From the NCBI RefSeq assembly GCF_000016285.1, contig NC_011981.1:496001-560000 (forward strand): a stretch of DNA of 64,000 nt, read 5' to 3'. Shown one piece after another: positions 53,161 to 63,051 of the stretch. Source of the stretch: Allorhizobium ampelinum S4 (GTDB lineage: Bacteria; Pseudomonadota; Alphaproteobacteria; Rhizobiales; Rhizobiaceae). The notes under the pieces are model-generated. The model worked only from the letters and a program-made list of their open reading frames with translations, did no database searches and was not told the DNA's origin. Position numbers and translations under genes: made by a program. Every line of letters starts with the position of its first letter. Position 1 is the first letter of the stretch.

Positions 53161-54033
53161 ATGTCGCTTTTTGCTCAACCCGTCAGCATGGCTATCGCAC
53201 CTCCGATCGGCAAGCCGATACGGTGGGGGCAGATTACATCAGGCACCAGCGCGATTCTTGCGCTGGCGCTCCTCATCACCATCGTCGCGCGAAACCAGAG
53301 CGTTCAATGGGGCGAAATACCCCGTTACATGGTTGATCCAGTCATCCTCAGCGGCGTTGTTCTGACCTTGCAACTGACATCAGGCGCAATGGTGTTCGGT
53401 ATCGCTTTCGGCTGCATCGTTGCTGTCATGGCAACAAGTCAGAATATCGTTTTGAAAGCCCTGGCAATTGCCTTCGTCTGGTGGTTTCGTGGCGTGCCGC
53501 TCATCGTCCAGATCTTCTTCTGGTTCAACATCGCGTTGTTCATTCCGGAAGTGGGCATTGGCAGCTACTCCATATCGATCAACGCGCTCGTCACTCCGGC
53601 ACTTGCCGGGTTCTTGGCGCTGGGCCTGCATGAAGCCGCCAATATGAGCGAGATCATTCGCGGCGGATTGACCGCCGTCGACCGGGGCCAACGAGAGGCA
53701 GCCTCGTCACTCGGCTTGCGACCACTTCAGACCCTTCGAACCGTGGTTTTGCCCCAAGCGGTCCGTCTGATCGTACCGCCTACGGGCAACCAGGCGATTG
53801 GCATGCTGAAGGCCAGCGCCATCGTATCCGTCATCGGTATGCAGGATTTGCTGACCCAGGCGCAGGCCATCTATGCGCGCAACTTCCTTGTCATCGAGCT
53901 CCTGTGCGTTGCGTCGCTCTGGTACCTCCTCATCACAACCCTTGCTTCGATTGGCCAGTATTTCCTGGAAAAGCACCTGGCCCCGAAAGGCCGGAACGCC
54001 GGTGCACAGAAAGATCAGCCGCGACGCGGCTGA
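53161..54033 (+). CDS. polar-amino-acid-type ABC permease
   Basis: The 290-residue membrane protein has the His/Glu/Gln/Arg-type EAA region GLTAVDRGQREAASSLGLRP, then PQAVRLIVPPTGNQAIGMLK. It starts 3 bp after the binding-protein stop. Most such importers have an ATPase gene next to them; none is present here. Confidence 0.9.
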   Translation: MSLFAQPVSMAIAPPIGKPIRWGQITSGTSAILALALLITIVARNQSVQWGEIPRYMVDPVILSGVVLTLQLTSGAMVFGIAFGCIVAVMATSQNIVLKALAIAFVWWFRGVPLIVQIFFWFNIALFIPEVGIGSYSISINALVTPALAGFLALGLHEAANMSEIIRGGLTAVDRGQREAASSLGLRPLQTLRTVVLPQAVRLIVPPTGNQAIGMLKASAIVSVIGMQDLLTQAQAIYARNFLVIELLCVASLWYLLITTLASIGQYFLEKHLAPKGRNAGAQKDQPRRG

Positions 54034-54111
54034 CGCACTGGCCGCTCGACCACCAATCAAACGGAAACGCCTTTGCAGCGCATCCGATCAGGAAACATCA
54101 CGGAGTAAATC

Positions 54112-55242
54112 ATGAGATTAGGAATTGACGGACAAAAACTGCCCGAAGCCAAGAAGCGTGGGCCGCTCAAAAGCCTTGATCACGTCAGGGAACTCAGTCT
54201 TTCTGGCATCTTCTTCAGCACGGTCCTTGATATGAGTGAAACGCTAGACCCGGGCGAACTGCGCGACATCAGGGCCAAAGCCGATGAGCTTGGCCTTTAT
54301 CTCGAAGCCGGTATTGGCAAGATCAACCCCTATTGCAGCGCTGAAGCCCCGGAATTCAGGGCAATCGGCGATGGCGACGTCATCCTCGGCTTTATCAGGA
54401 TGATCGAAGCGAGCGCAGCAATTGGCTGTCGCGAACTTTGGGTGTCGCCGGGAAATTTCAAATCAGAATATCGCGGGCGCCTGGCCAATGACCGCTTCCG
54501 GACCGATGTTACCTGGGACGAGCAATTGACCGCCATTGAGAAGGTGCTGCAAAAGCTGGCGCCCGTGGCGCGTGCCAATGGTGTTCACCTCAACATGGAG
54601 ACCCATGACGAGATCACCTCCTTCGAAATCCTCCGGCTGATCGAAGCGGTCGGTGAGGAGTGCATGGGTGTCGTCTTCGACACAGCAAACGGCCTGCAAC
54701 GGGCAGAACACCCGGTCTTCGCTGCAAAACGCGTTGCTCCCTATGTTCGCCAGACCCACATCAAGGATGCCTATGTCGGCCATGCCACAGGGGGTCTCGA
54801 TTTCCAGACCCGTCCGGTCGGCCGGGGCATCGTCGATTTCGCCACGATCATCCCCATCCTTGCCAAGGCCAATTCCGAACTGAACCTTTCCCTTGAAGTC
54901 GCCGCCTCCGTCGAGGACAAACCCCGCAAGGCCAATCCTCGCCAATGCATCGAGATCAACGACCCGATCTGGCGCGCTGGCCATCCGGACCTGACAGCCG
55001 AAGAACTGGAGGCCTATCTGGCACTGGTGGATGCGTTCGAGAAACGTGTGGCCGCCGGAGAGATCCCGGACTGGGAAACCTATGAGGCCAACCAGTATGG
55101 CTACCCAAGCTATCAGCATCAGTCCTACGGCTTCAATGAGGCGATCACGTTTATCAAAACCTCAGCGCGCCATATCGAAGAGGTTTGCACACAAAACAGC
55201 ATTCCGCTTTCAACGCCATCGACAAAGCAGCACGCGGCTTGA
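54112..55242 (+). CDS. sugar phosphate isomerase/epimerase-like TIM-barrel protein
   Basis: The 376-residue protein fits the AP-endonuclease-2-like TIM barrel: LSGIFFSTVLDMSETLDPGE, IEASAAIGCRELWVSPGN, VHLNMETHDEITSFEIL, VVFDTANGLQRAEHPV and YVRQTHIKDAYVGHATGG. Metal ligands (Glu, Asp, His) are all present. It probably isomerises or cleaves the imported compound. The ATG at 54112 has CGGAG 7 nt upstream. A C-terminal extension of about 60 residues (EKRVAAGEIPDWETYEANQY) is unusual. Confidence 0.85.
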   Translation: MRLGIDGQKLPEAKKRGPLKSLDHVRELSLSGIFFSTVLDMSETLDPGELRDIRAKADELGLYLEAGIGKINPYCSAEAPEFRAIGDGDVILGFIRMIEASAAIGCRELWVSPGNFKSEYRGRLANDRFRTDVTWDEQLTAIEKVLQKLAPVARANGVHLNMETHDEITSFEILRLIEAVGEECMGVVFDTANGLQRAEHPVFAAKRVAPYVRQTHIKDAYVGHATGGLDFQTRPVGRGIVDFATIIPILAKANSELNLSLEVAASVEDKPRKANPRQCIEINDPIWRAGHPDLTAEELEAYLALVDAFEKRVAAGEIPDWETYEANQYGYPSYQHQSYGFNEAITFIKTSARHIEEVCTQNSIPLSTPSTKQHAA

Positions 55243-55349
55243 CATCGAATACCAAGGGTCATTGAAAATGGCGCTTGGTATAAGAGGTTGAGCGCCGGTC
55301 GCTTCTGGTGCCGGCCCATCCTAAAATGTTGCGAAGATCTGGATTTTGG

Positions 55350-55454
55350 TATTACAGCGCCGTGCGTTTTATAAAACGCACAAAGGACGCTGTAATACTT
55401 TAAATTTAATGCATAATTTTCTCCTTAAATCGATTCCGATTTAAGGAATTATGC
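55350..55454. repeat. RIME-like two-hairpin rhizobial intergenic element
   Basis: Hairpin 1: TATTACAGCG (55350-55359) pairs with CGCTGTAATA (55388-55397), and inside it GTGCGTTTTATAAAACGCAC (55362-55381) is a perfect palindrome. Hairpin 2: GCATAAT (55411-55417) pairs with ATTATGC (55448-55454), with CCTTAAATCG/CGATTTAAGG inside. From memory this two-hairpin layout is a widespread mosaic repeat of Rhizobium/Agrobacterium. It may end the upstream operon transcript. Confidence 0.75.
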
Positions 55455-55524
55455 AGTAAGCGAATATACGCAGGAATATTATCATGGACATAATTACGTC
55501 GCTTGATCGGAGCTGGAGAGGGAA

Positions 55525-56277
55525 ATGAAGAAGGTGACGCGCCGCCAAAGCGCCAAGGTCGCACCGAAAGCCGGTGGTGCGGCGGATACGGCCGAAAACG
55601 CCAATGATGACGTGACTGAGCGCATTCGGATCACGCTTGCCACGGCGATTGGTGAAGGTGCGCTCAAGCCAGGCGTCAAGATACTTGAGGATGCGATTGC
55701 CGACCATTTCGGGGTCAGCCGGACAGTCGTGCGTGGCGCGCTCGGCGTCCTGGAGAGCGACCATCTCCTGGAGCGCAAGAAAAACCGTGGCACATTCGTC
55801 GCTGAGCCTGGCATCGAAGAAGCAAAGGCCTTGTTCGAGGCAAGACGCAAGCTAGAACATGTCATTCTCGAGCTCGTGATTGACCGCGCGACCGTTGACC
55901 AGTTGGATGCTCTTGAAAAGCTGACGGATGAGGAGGAGCACATCCATCACCATGGTGACGAGAAGTCGAAGACCGTGCTGTCGGGCAAATTCCATGTCGT
56001 TCTGGCTGAACTTGGCGGCAACGCAGTCATGACGGAGATGCTGTCGAAGATCGTTGCCCGCCTTTCTCTTGTCATGTCCCTCTACGAGGAGGAGCGGAAA
56101 GACGATTGCGGCGCCGATCACCACCGCCTGATCGTCAGCGCCATAAAAGCGAAGGACCTGGCAAAGGCGCAGCAGTTAATGGATCACCACCTCGCAGATA
56201 TCGAAGGTCGCGTTCGGCTCACGGAGGGACAGGGCGATCGGCATACGTTCCTGGCCGTACTGGAGAACTTTTCCTGA
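55525..56277 (+). CDS. GntR-family regulator (FadR/FCD type)
   Basis: The 250-residue protein has a GntR winged helix (KILEDAIADHFGVSRTVVRG, then ALGVLESDHLLERKKNRGTF) and a helical FCD ligand domain (EARRKLEHVILELVIDRATV, then KFHVVLAELGGNAVMTEML, then DHHRLIVSAIKAKDLAKAQ). A 30-residue basic N-terminal extension is present. The ATG at 55525 has GAGAGGG 2-8 nt upstream. It follows the transport/isomerase operon and probably regulates it. Confidence 0.88.
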   Translation: MKKVTRRQSAKVAPKAGGAADTAENANDDVTERIRITLATAIGEGALKPGVKILEDAIADHFGVSRTVVRGALGVLESDHLLERKKNRGTFVAEPGIEEAKALFEARRKLEHVILELVIDRATVDQLDALEKLTDEEEHIHHHGDEKSKTVLSGKFHVVLAELGGNAVMTEMLSKIVARLSLVMSLYEEERKDDCGADHHRLIVSAIKAKDLAKAQQLMDHHLADIEGRVRLTEGQGDRHTFLAVLENFS

Positions 56278-56862
56278 TGAACCGCCTTGAAGGCAACAGA
56301 AGCTGAGGCATGCTAATCTCCACAGCGTTATGAGTGGTCCGTTAAAGTGAACGACTTGCCAGCTTTTCATGGCCACCTGCAGGTCGACAACGGAATGAAA
56401 GGTCCAGCCGATGCCTTGCCAGCCAGGCGCGAACCGTCGGCTGCTTATGAGGCGCGTAGCTGTCGCGAATGACGTGAACAGCCCATCGAGAATATTGAGA
56501 GCGGCACACAAGGTTGCCGCAACGTGGCGTTTGTCGTCATGCTCATTGTGCTGCCACGTGGTAGACTCGGCTGCATCCGGTTAAAGGTAAGCGGCAAGTT
56601 GACCGCATCCGGCGTTGGTAGTGCGGGCCTATGTATTGCGGACAGACGAGTCACAAACTGTGCGCTTCTATGTCTACGTTAATGGACCTCGACGTCATCG
56701 CCGACATGAGCAGACTGAACGGGGATTACACTGGGCATTAAGAACGCACTCTTTGCGAGGCACGATGCGGGAGCGGAGAACTGGACGACCATCGCTTCGG
56801 GACTTCTCGGCCTGAAAAGCTTAATGTGACAACACCGGCTCGGCCTTGTCCCTATTCGATGC
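56278..56862. other. gene-poor stretch with IS66 remnant
   Basis: About 585 bp without an intact gene. Frames at 56176-56511 (minus) and 56615-56815 (plus) show no family features. Near the right end is a short IS66 transposase fragment. The rest is unrecognised and looks like decayed mobile DNA. Confidence 0.4.
56731..56829 (+). pseudogene. IS66 transposase C-terminal fragment
   Basis: The frame from 56731 reads LGIKNALFARHDAGAENWTT, then IASGLLGLKSLM and stop. IS66 transposases have RKNALFAGHDxGAENWxxIA SL at this place near their C-terminus. Only about 33 codons remain. Confidence 0.6.
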
Positions 56863-57261
56863 TTATGCCGGGATAATTTTCAGCTCACCATAGGTGACGG
56901 AGCGCTCTGCCATCACATGATCGGCAAAGTGGCGCACCTCTTCGGTTTTGCCGCGCAAAACGCTGATCTCAAGACAGCGGTGCTGATCCAGATGCACATG
57001 CATGCTGGCCACAGAAAGATCATGGTGATCATGAAAGGTCGTGGTCAGGCGGCTGGCGAGATCTCTCGCTTCATGGTCATACACATAGCTCAAAACACCG
57101 GCGCAATTCGCAATATGCCCCTCCTCGATTGAGGCCTGTTTCAACCCGGCCCGCGCCAGATCGCGCAAGGCTTCGGAGCGGTTCTGATAGCCTTTTGCCT
57201 CGATCATTCGGTCCAGCTCAGTCATGAGGTCGTCGTCAATGGTGATGGTAATGCGCTGCAT
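56863..57261 (-). CDS. nikR: nickel-responsive regulator NikR
   Basis: The 132-residue protein has an N-terminal ribbon-helix-helix ([20 protein letters not shown], then [14 protein letters not shown]) and a C-terminal ACT-like metal domain. The nickel ligands lie in [23 protein letters not shown] (His, His, Cys), as in E. coli NikR. I choose the ATG at 57261 with GGGA 6 nt upstream; a longer frame to 57378 has a poor extension. It represses the divergent nikABCDE operon when nickel is plentiful. Confidence 0.92.
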   Translation of the reverse strand: MQRITITIDDDLMTELDRMIEAKGYQNRSEALRDLARAGLKQASIEEGHIANCAGVLSYVYDHEARDLASRLTTTFHDHHDLSVASMHVHLDQHRCLEISVLRGKTEEVRHFADHVMAERSVTYGELKIIPA

Positions 57262-57286
57262 GATTGTTCCCGACGTTGATGCTGAT

Positions 57287-57368
57287 GTATGGTGTATCAC
57301 CTTTTTTATCCGCTTCCAGCCTTTGTCCCGATAGACGGTTGACCTGACAATGACAGTATGATGTATCA
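57287..57368. promoter_or_regulatory. repeated 13-mer GTATGRTGTATCA, probable NikR boxes
   Basis: GTATGGTGTATCA at 57287-57299 and GTATGATGTATCA at 57356-57368 differ by one base and have the same orientation. One lies 26 bp before the nikR ATG and the other 42 bp before nikA. Part of each is palindromic (TGAT/ATCA). Confidence 0.6.
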
Positions 57369-57409
57369 GAAAAAACATCTTACTTCATGATTGCTCAGCA
57401 GGACCTTCC

Positions 57410-58990
57410 ATGATCAAAACTTGCTTTCGCCATGCGGCACTGGCGCTGACGCTTGCCTTTTGCAGCCCTCTTACCAATGCGCAGGCGGGCGAGACACTGA
57501 ATTTTTCATGGCCCATGAATGTCGGCCCGCTCAATCCCCATCTCTATTCACCCAATCAGATGTTTGCGCAAAACATGGTGTATGAACCGCTGGTGCGTTA
57601 TCAGGCCGATGGCACCGTCAAGCCATGGCTGGCGCAATCGTGGGAGATTTCGAACGAGGGGCGGACCTATACGTTTCAATTGCGCGACGGTGTGCGCTTT
57701 TCAAACGGCGAACCCTTTGATGCAGCAGCGGTAAAAGCCAATATTGATGCGGTGCTGGCCAATCGCTCCCGTCATGCATGGTTGGAATTGGCCAATGAGA
57801 TCGAAAGCGCTGATGTCGTTGACTCTTCGCATGTGCGCATCACACTGAAACACGCCTATTATCCTTTGCTTCAGGAATTGTCCCTGCCCCGGCCCTTTCG
57901 GTTTATCGCCCCTTCGCAGTTCAGGCAGGGCGGCACAAAGGATGGCATTGCCCAGCCGATTGGCACTGGCCCATGGGTTTTGCAAGAAACCCGCTTGGGC
58001 GAAAAAGACGTGTTTGTCCGCAACGACCGCTATTGGGGTGGCAAACCTGCCTTCGACAGTGTGACCGTCAAGGTTATTCCCGATCCCAACAGCCGCGCCA
58101 TTGCGTTTGAGACCGGCGATATTGATCTGATCTATGGGGCCGATGGGCCGATCTCTCCCGATACGTTTGAGCGTTTCCGCAAAATGGGAACTTATACAAC
58201 AGAGCTTTCGCAGCCTTTGGAAACCTTGGTGCTGGCCATCAATACGAACCTTGGTGCCACAAAGGAACTTGCTGTGCGCAAGGCCATCAACCATGCGGTG
58301 GACAAGGACAAGATGATTGCCACCGTGCTCTATGGCACCCAGCAACGCGCTGACACTCTTTTTGCCCCCAATGTTCCCTATGCCAATATTGGTCTCAAAC
58401 CCTACCAGTTTGATCGATCCGTTGCGGAAAAGCTGCTGGATGACGCTGGCTGGAAACGCCTTGATCCGAAAGGCATTCGGCAGAAGGATGGCAAGCCGCT
58501 GTCCATCGAATTATGCTTTATCGGCACAGACGCCATCAGCAAATCCATGGCCGAGATTGTGCAGGCTGATCTTGGTAAGGTGGGAATTCAGGTTATCCTG
58601 ACCGGAGAGGAAGAAAGCAGCATTTTGTCGCGTCAGCGCGATGGCCGGTTTGGCATGATTTTCAACCGCACCTGGGGGCCTCCTTATGATCCTCACGCCT
58701 TTGTCAGTTCCATGCGCATTCCCTCCCATGCCGATTATCAGGCGCAGCTTGGCCTGCCGGACAAGGCGAAGATTGATCAGGAAATCGGCGACGTGCTGAT
58801 CTCCACGGATGAACACATCCGGCAGGATCTGTATCGGGATATTCTGACCCGATTGCATGATGAAGCCGTCTATCTGCCGCTCACCTATGTTACCGCCATT
58901 GCCGTTGCCAAAAAGGAGCTTGGCCCCATTCCGTTTGGGGCGATGTCGAGCGAAATTCCGTTTGATCAGATCAAGCAAAAGACGAACTGA
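57410..58990 (+). CDS. nikA: nickel ABC transporter binding protein NikA
   Basis: The 526-residue protein has a signal peptide (ALALTLAFCSPLTNAQA) and the family-5 binding-protein fold: LNFSWPMNVGPLNPHLYSPN QMFAQNMVYEPLV, then IGTGPWVLQETRLGEKDVFV RN. NikA binds nickel complexes in the periplasm. The ATG at 57410 has AGGA upstream. It is first in the nikABCDE operon, 149 bp from the divergent nikR. Confidence 0.92.
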   Translation: MIKTCFRHAALALTLAFCSPLTNAQAGETLNFSWPMNVGPLNPHLYSPNQMFAQNMVYEPLVRYQADGTVKPWLAQSWEISNEGRTYTFQLRDGVRFSNGEPFDAAAVKANIDAVLANRSRHAWLELANEIESADVVDSSHVRITLKHAYYPLLQELSLPRPFRFIAPSQFRQGGTKDGIAQPIGTGPWVLQETRLGEKDVFVRNDRYWGGKPAFDSVTVKVIPDPNSRAIAFETGDIDLIYGADGPISPDTFERFRKMGTYTTELSQPLETLVLAINTNLGATKELAVRKAINHAVDKDKMIATVLYGTQQRADTLFAPNVPYANIGLKPYQFDRSVAEKLLDDAGWKRLDPKGIRQKDGKPLSIELCFIGTDAISKSMAEIVQADLGKVGIQVILTGEEESSILSRQRDGRFGMIFNRTWGPPYDPHAFVSSMRIPSHADYQAQLGLPDKAKIDQEIGDVLISTDEHIRQDLYRDILTRLHDEAVYLPLTYVTAIAVAKKELGPIPFGAMSSEIPFDQIKQKTN

Positions 58991-58993
58991 TCC

Positions 58994-59938
58994 ATGGGCG
59001 CGTTTATCCTGCGGCGCATTTTGCTGCTGATCCCAATGCTGCTTGGCGCATCACTGGTGATATTTCTCATGCTGCGGCTTGGTCCGAGCGATCCGGCCAT
59101 GGATTACTTACGCCTGTCCAAAGTGCCGCCAACGCCTTTGGCGCTGGCAGATGCCCGGCAGATGCTTGGCCTCGACCGCCCGATTGCCACTCAATATATC
59201 GATTGGTTGGGCCATGCCTTCCGGTTGGATTTTGGCGTATCCTATGCCACGCAAAGGCCGGTTTTGCCAGACTTGCTCTACTATCTTCCGGCAACGCTGC
59301 AACTGGCCGGGCTGGCGCTGATCCTGACCTTTGCCATTTCCATCCCGATGGGTGTCTGGGCATCGCGCCACCGGAACAAGCTGCCCGATCATATCGTGCG
59401 GCTGGTGTCATTCCTGGGTGTGTCCATGCCCAATTTCTGGCTGGGCTTTCTGCTGGTGCTGGTGTTTTCCGTGCAGCTCGGCTGGCTTCCCGCCATGGGC
59501 CGCGGCGGCTTTGCCCATATGATCATGCCGGCCATTGCCATCGCCTTCATGTCCCTGTCCATCAATGCGCGGCTGTTGCGCGCCAGCATGCTGGAGGCTG
59601 CGGGGCAGCGCCATGTGCTCTATGCCCGGCTGCGTGGCCTTTCCAGACAGCGAGTTGAGCGGGGCCATATCCTCAGAAACGCGCTTTTGCCAATCATCAC
59701 CGCCACGGGCATGCATGTCGGCGAATTGCTTGGCGGCACGCTGGTGATTGAAAGTATTTTCGGCTGGCCCGGTGTTGGCCGCTATGCCGTTTCTGCCATC
59801 CTGAACCGGGACTATCCCGTCATTCAGTGTTTTACCTTGTTGATGGTGGGCATTTTCGTGACCTGTAATCTCCTTGTCGATATTGCCTATGCATGGGCAG
59901 ACCCACGGATCAGGCTGTCAGCGGGGCATGTCGAATGA
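58994..59938 (+). CDS. nikB: nickel ABC transporter permease NikB
   Basis: The 314-residue membrane protein belongs to the DppB/OppB group: [26 protein letters not shown] at the N-terminus and [31 protein letters not shown] near the end. It starts 3 bp after nikA and its stop overlaps the nikC ATG. Confidence 0.9.
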   Translation: MGAFILRRILLLIPMLLGASLVIFLMLRLGPSDPAMDYLRLSKVPPTPLALADARQMLGLDRPIATQYIDWLGHAFRLDFGVSYATQRPVLPDLLYYLPATLQLAGLALILTFAISIPMGVWASRHRNKLPDHIVRLVSFLGVSMPNFWLGFLLVLVFSVQLGWLPAMGRGGFAHMIMPAIAIAFMSLSINARLLRASMLEAAGQRHVLYARLRGLSRQRVERGHILRNALLPIITATGMHVGELLGGTLVIESIFGWPGVGRYAVSAILNRDYPVIQCFTLLMVGIFVTCNLLVDIAYAWADPRIRLSAGHVE

Positions 59939-60810
59939 GCCAGACGTCAGCATTGCACTCACCCACGCGCCCGGCTGGCTTTTGGCGCTCCTCATCGCTG
60001 GGTGTCAAAGCCTGTGGTGTCATCGTTCTGCTGCTGGTAGTGGCCACGATTGCGGGGCCATGGATTTCGCCGCATGATCCGAATTTTGTCGAATTATCGC
60101 AGCGGCTTCAACCGCCAGACCTGAGCCACTGGCTTGGAACTGATCACTTGGGCCGCGATATTTTCTCGCGACTGGTTGCCGGTGCCCGCGTGTCGCTGGG
60201 CTCTGTTGCCATTGCGCTGGGCCTGATCATGGTCACCGGCATTGTCCTTGGCGGAACCGCAGGCGTTATCGGCGGGCGCACCGATCAGCTGATCATGCGC
60301 ATTGCCGATGTGTTTTTGACCTTTCCAACGCTGGTGCTGGCGCTGTTTATGGTTGGAATGCTGGGCACGGGCCTTACCAATGTCATCCTCGCCATCGCTC
60401 TCTCCCACTGGGCCTGGTATGCCCGGATTGTGCGCGGAATTGTGTTGTCCCTGCGCCATCGGGAGTTTCTGCTGGCGGCGCGCATGAGCGGCGCAGGACC
60501 GATCAGAACCTTTATAGATCACCTGCTTCCCGCAACCCTGTCTCAGCTGGTGGTGCTGGCCACGTTGGATATTGGCCATATCATGCTGCATGTCTCTGGC
60601 CTGTCTTTTCTGGGATTGGGCGTCACCGCGCCCACGGCGGAATGGGGCGTGATGATCAACGATGCCCGCCAATATGTCTGGACAGCGCCGTCGCTGATCC
60701 TGTGGCCGGGATTAACCCTGTTTATCAGCGTCATGGCCTTCAACATTCTGGGCGATGCCCTGCGCTACAGGCTCGATCCCCATTTGCGTGTGGAGCATGG
60801 TCACCAATGA
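59935..60810 (+). CDS. nikC: nickel ABC transporter permease NikC
   Basis: The 291-residue membrane protein has the DppC-type [21 protein letters not shown] and the EAA loop [24 protein letters not shown] use the ATG at 59935 (overlapping the nikB stop); a frame from 59893 lies inside nikB. It overlaps nikD by 4 bp. Confidence 0.9.
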   Translation: MSQTSALHSPTRPAGFWRSSSLGVKACGVIVLLLVVATIAGPWISPHDPNFVELSQRLQPPDLSHWLGTDHLGRDIFSRLVAGARVSLGSVAIALGLIMVTGIVLGGTAGVIGGRTDQLIMRIADVFLTFPTLVLALFMVGMLGTGLTNVILAIALSHWAWYARIVRGIVLSLRHREFLLAARMSGAGPIRTFIDHLLPATLSQLVVLATLDIGHIMLHVSGLSFLGLGVTAPTAEWGVMINDARQYVWTAPSLILWPGLTLFISVMAFNILGDALRYRLDPHLRVEHGHQ

Positions 60811-61595
60811 TTCAGACCCTCTCCATCCACAATCTCACGGTTTACCCATCACACGCCGATGGTCATCCTGCTCTTGTCGATCATCTCTCGCTTGAGCTCA
60901 AACGTGGCCGCATTCTTGCGCTGGTTGGTGCCAGTGGTTCGGGAAAATCCCTGACCTGTTCAGCAAGCCTTGGCGTGGCACCTGCGGGTGTCACGGTTAC
61001 CAATGGCACTCTGGCGCTGGATGGTAAGCCCGCCTTGCCTGCGGACTTGCGTGGCAAGACGGTGGCCACCATCATGCAAAATCCGCGCAGCGCCTTCAAT
61101 CCGGTGCGAACCATGCGCCATCATGTGGTTGAAACATTGAAGGCCACGGGCCGGTTACCGCCAGACAATGACCTGCAACAGGCTTTGGCCATTATGCACG
61201 ACGTCGGGCTTGAAGAGCCGCAGCGCATTCTGGAGATGCATGCTTTTGAGATGAGCGGCGGCATGTTGCAACGGATGATGATTGCCCTTGCTCTCATGTC
61301 CGGCGCGCCCTTTCTGTTTGCCGATGAGCCAACCACGGACCTTGATCTGATTGTGCAAATGCAGGTTCTGGATCTGATCGAGCGCGTGGCCAGACAACAG
61401 GGCTTGGGCGTTTTGCTCGTCACCCATGATATGGGCGTGGTGGCGCGCTTGGCGGATGATGTGGCGGTGATTGATCAAGGCAAACTGGTTGAGACGGGCA
61501 GCGTCATGGACATTTTCCATGCGCCCCAACATCCGGTAACACGCATGTTGGTGCAGGCGCACCTCTCCCTCTACGGTCTGGAGCTGGCGCAATGA
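60807..61595 (+). CDS. nikD: nickel ABC transporter ATPase NikD
   Basis: The 262-residue protein has Walker [16 protein letters not shown], signature [20 protein letters not shown], Walker [13 protein letters not shown] and switch His [11 protein letters not shown]. It starts with ATGA overlap to nikC and overlaps nikE by 4 bp. Confidence 0.9.
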   Translation: MIQTLSIHNLTVYPSHADGHPALVDHLSLELKRGRILALVGASGSGKSLTCSASLGVAPAGVTVTNGTLALDGKPALPADLRGKTVATIMQNPRSAFNPVRTMRHHVVETLKATGRLPPDNDLQQALAIMHDVGLEEPQRILEMHAFEMSGGMLQRMMIALALMSGAPFLFADEPTTDLDLIVQMQVLDLIERVARQQGLGVLLVTHDMGVVARLADDVAVIDQGKLVETGSVMDIFHAPQHPVTRMLVQAHLSLYGLELAQ

Positions 61596-62386
61596 TACTG
61601 CTGCAAGCAAAACATCTGAGCAAACATTATCAGCACTACTCGCTGCTTGGCGCAAGTCCGGCCCGAACGGTTGTGGAGGGTGTCTCGCTTTCCATTGCCA
61701 ACAGCGAAACCGTCGCCCTTCTCGGCCGCAGCGGCTGTGGCAAGAGCACGCTGGCCAGATTATTGGCGGGGCTGGAACAGCCAGACAAGGGAGAGGTCTG
61801 TTTCAACGGCACAGCCCTTGGCAAGCTCGCAAAAGCAGACAAAGCCGCCTTTCGACGCAGTGTTCAAATGGTGTTTCAAGATTCCCCCAGCGCCGTTAAC
61901 CCCCGTTTTGACATTCGCGCCATTATTGATGAGCCGCTGCGCCATCTCACCAACCTCAATGAGGCAGACCGCGAGCACCGCCTGCGCGAGGTGCTGGACA
62001 TGGTGGAGCTTCCCCTTGCCATCGCCTCGAAATTGCCGGGGCAGGTCAGCGGCGGCCAGCTGCAACGCGTCTGCATTGCCCGCGCCCTCGCCTGCTCTCC
62101 CAAACTGATCATTCTGGATGAGGCCGTGTCCAACCTCGATCTTCATCTCCAGACCTCGGCCCTGTCTCTTTTGAAAGACTTGCAGCACAAAACCGGGATT
62201 GCCTATCTGTTTGTCACCCATGATCTGCGCTTGGTCGAGCGGTTTGCATCACGGGTGCTGATCATGGATGCGGGCCGCATTGTCGAGGAAACCGCAACCG
62301 GGGCGCTGGGCCATGTCAGCCACCCCGCCTCCTTGCTGCTGAAATCAGCCATTCTGCCCGCCTATCCGCGCCAACTGCATAATTGA
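61592..62386 (+). CDS. nikE: nickel ABC transporter ATPase NikE
   Basis: The 264-residue protein has Walker [21 protein letters not shown], signature [20 protein letters not shown], Walker [17 protein letters not shown] and switch His [12 protein letters not shown]. It is the last gene of the nik operon and overlaps nikD. Confidence 0.9.
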   Translation: MILLQAKHLSKHYQHYSLLGASPARTVVEGVSLSIANSETVALLGRSGCGKSTLARLLAGLEQPDKGEVCFNGTALGKLAKADKAAFRRSVQMVFQDSPSAVNPRFDIRAIIDEPLRHLTNLNEADREHRLREVLDMVELPLAIASKLPGQVSGGQLQRVCIARALACSPKLIILDEAVSNLDLHLQTSALSLLKDLQHKTGIAYLFVTHDLRLVERFASRVLIMDAGRIVEETATGALGHVSHPASLLLKSAILPAYPRQLHN

Positions 62387-62559
62387 CGCGGACATCCGCT
62401 TGTCAAAACGTTCCGAACTGCGCAGACAAAGCGAGTAAGCATTTTCCATCAAAAAAATAACAATCGAACAACCTGAAGAAATCCTGACGACGGCACAAAA
62501 TGCCGCATTGCGGACGTTTGGAAGAACGCCTAATCGTAAACTGAAGGGGATCAATCTGG

Positions 62560-62955
62560 ATGGCCGCAACCGCGTCAGACATGGCTAAACTGGTGCGCAT
62601 CATATGCGCCATTGCCCTGTTGTGCGTCGGATTTTCCCATAAGACACCCGTCATCGAATCGGTAATTCCGCTTTCTGAAGTTGCATCATACACTCTGCCA
62701 GACGGGACCCTCCCGGTCCTCTGCCTGCCAACCCAGGACGACAACGGTAAACATCATAGCCATGATCTCGGCACCGGTTGCGAAGCCTGCCGGATAACGG
62801 CCTCCATTGTCTTGCCGACCCCTGCCGATTCAATTGGCCAAGCCATCGTCGTTGCAACAGAAATTCATATTCCGATCCGTCGTGAAGCCTTTTACCGTCA
62901 GCTGTTTCCTCCCAACGCAAGCCCACGTGGCCCCCCGACCGGCACCATTGCCTGA
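62560..62955 (+). CDS. small exported protein with CxxC (DUF2946-like)
   Basis: The 131-residue protein has an N-terminal hydrophobic segment (LVRIICAIALLCVGFS), then LPDGTLPVLCLPTQDDNGKH HSHDLGTGCEACRI. The His-rich stretch plus CEAC suggests metal binding. I recall similar rhizobial proteins annotated as hypothetical or DUF2946. It lies after the nik operon, which may point to metal handling. The ATG at 62560 has AGGGG about 10 nt upstream. Confidence 0.65.
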   Translation: MAATASDMAKLVRIICAIALLCVGFSHKTPVIESVIPLSEVASYTLPDGTLPVLCLPTQDDNGKHHSHDLGTGCEACRITASIVLPTPADSIGQAIVVATEIHIPIRREAFYRQLFPPNASPRGPPTGTIA

Positions 62956-63051
62956 AACCACTGCTGCATTTCACAGCAGCCCTTCAGTCAGCGCCGGTTG
63001 AGCGTTCCAAACTCTGGGACGTGACGACCGGTGCAGCGCCGGACACACGTC

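Noticed and set aside
55350..55454. CRISPR-like or tRNA-like structure
   Set aside because: Only two unlike hairpins, no regular spacers and no cloverleaf; it fits a rhizobial mosaic repeat.
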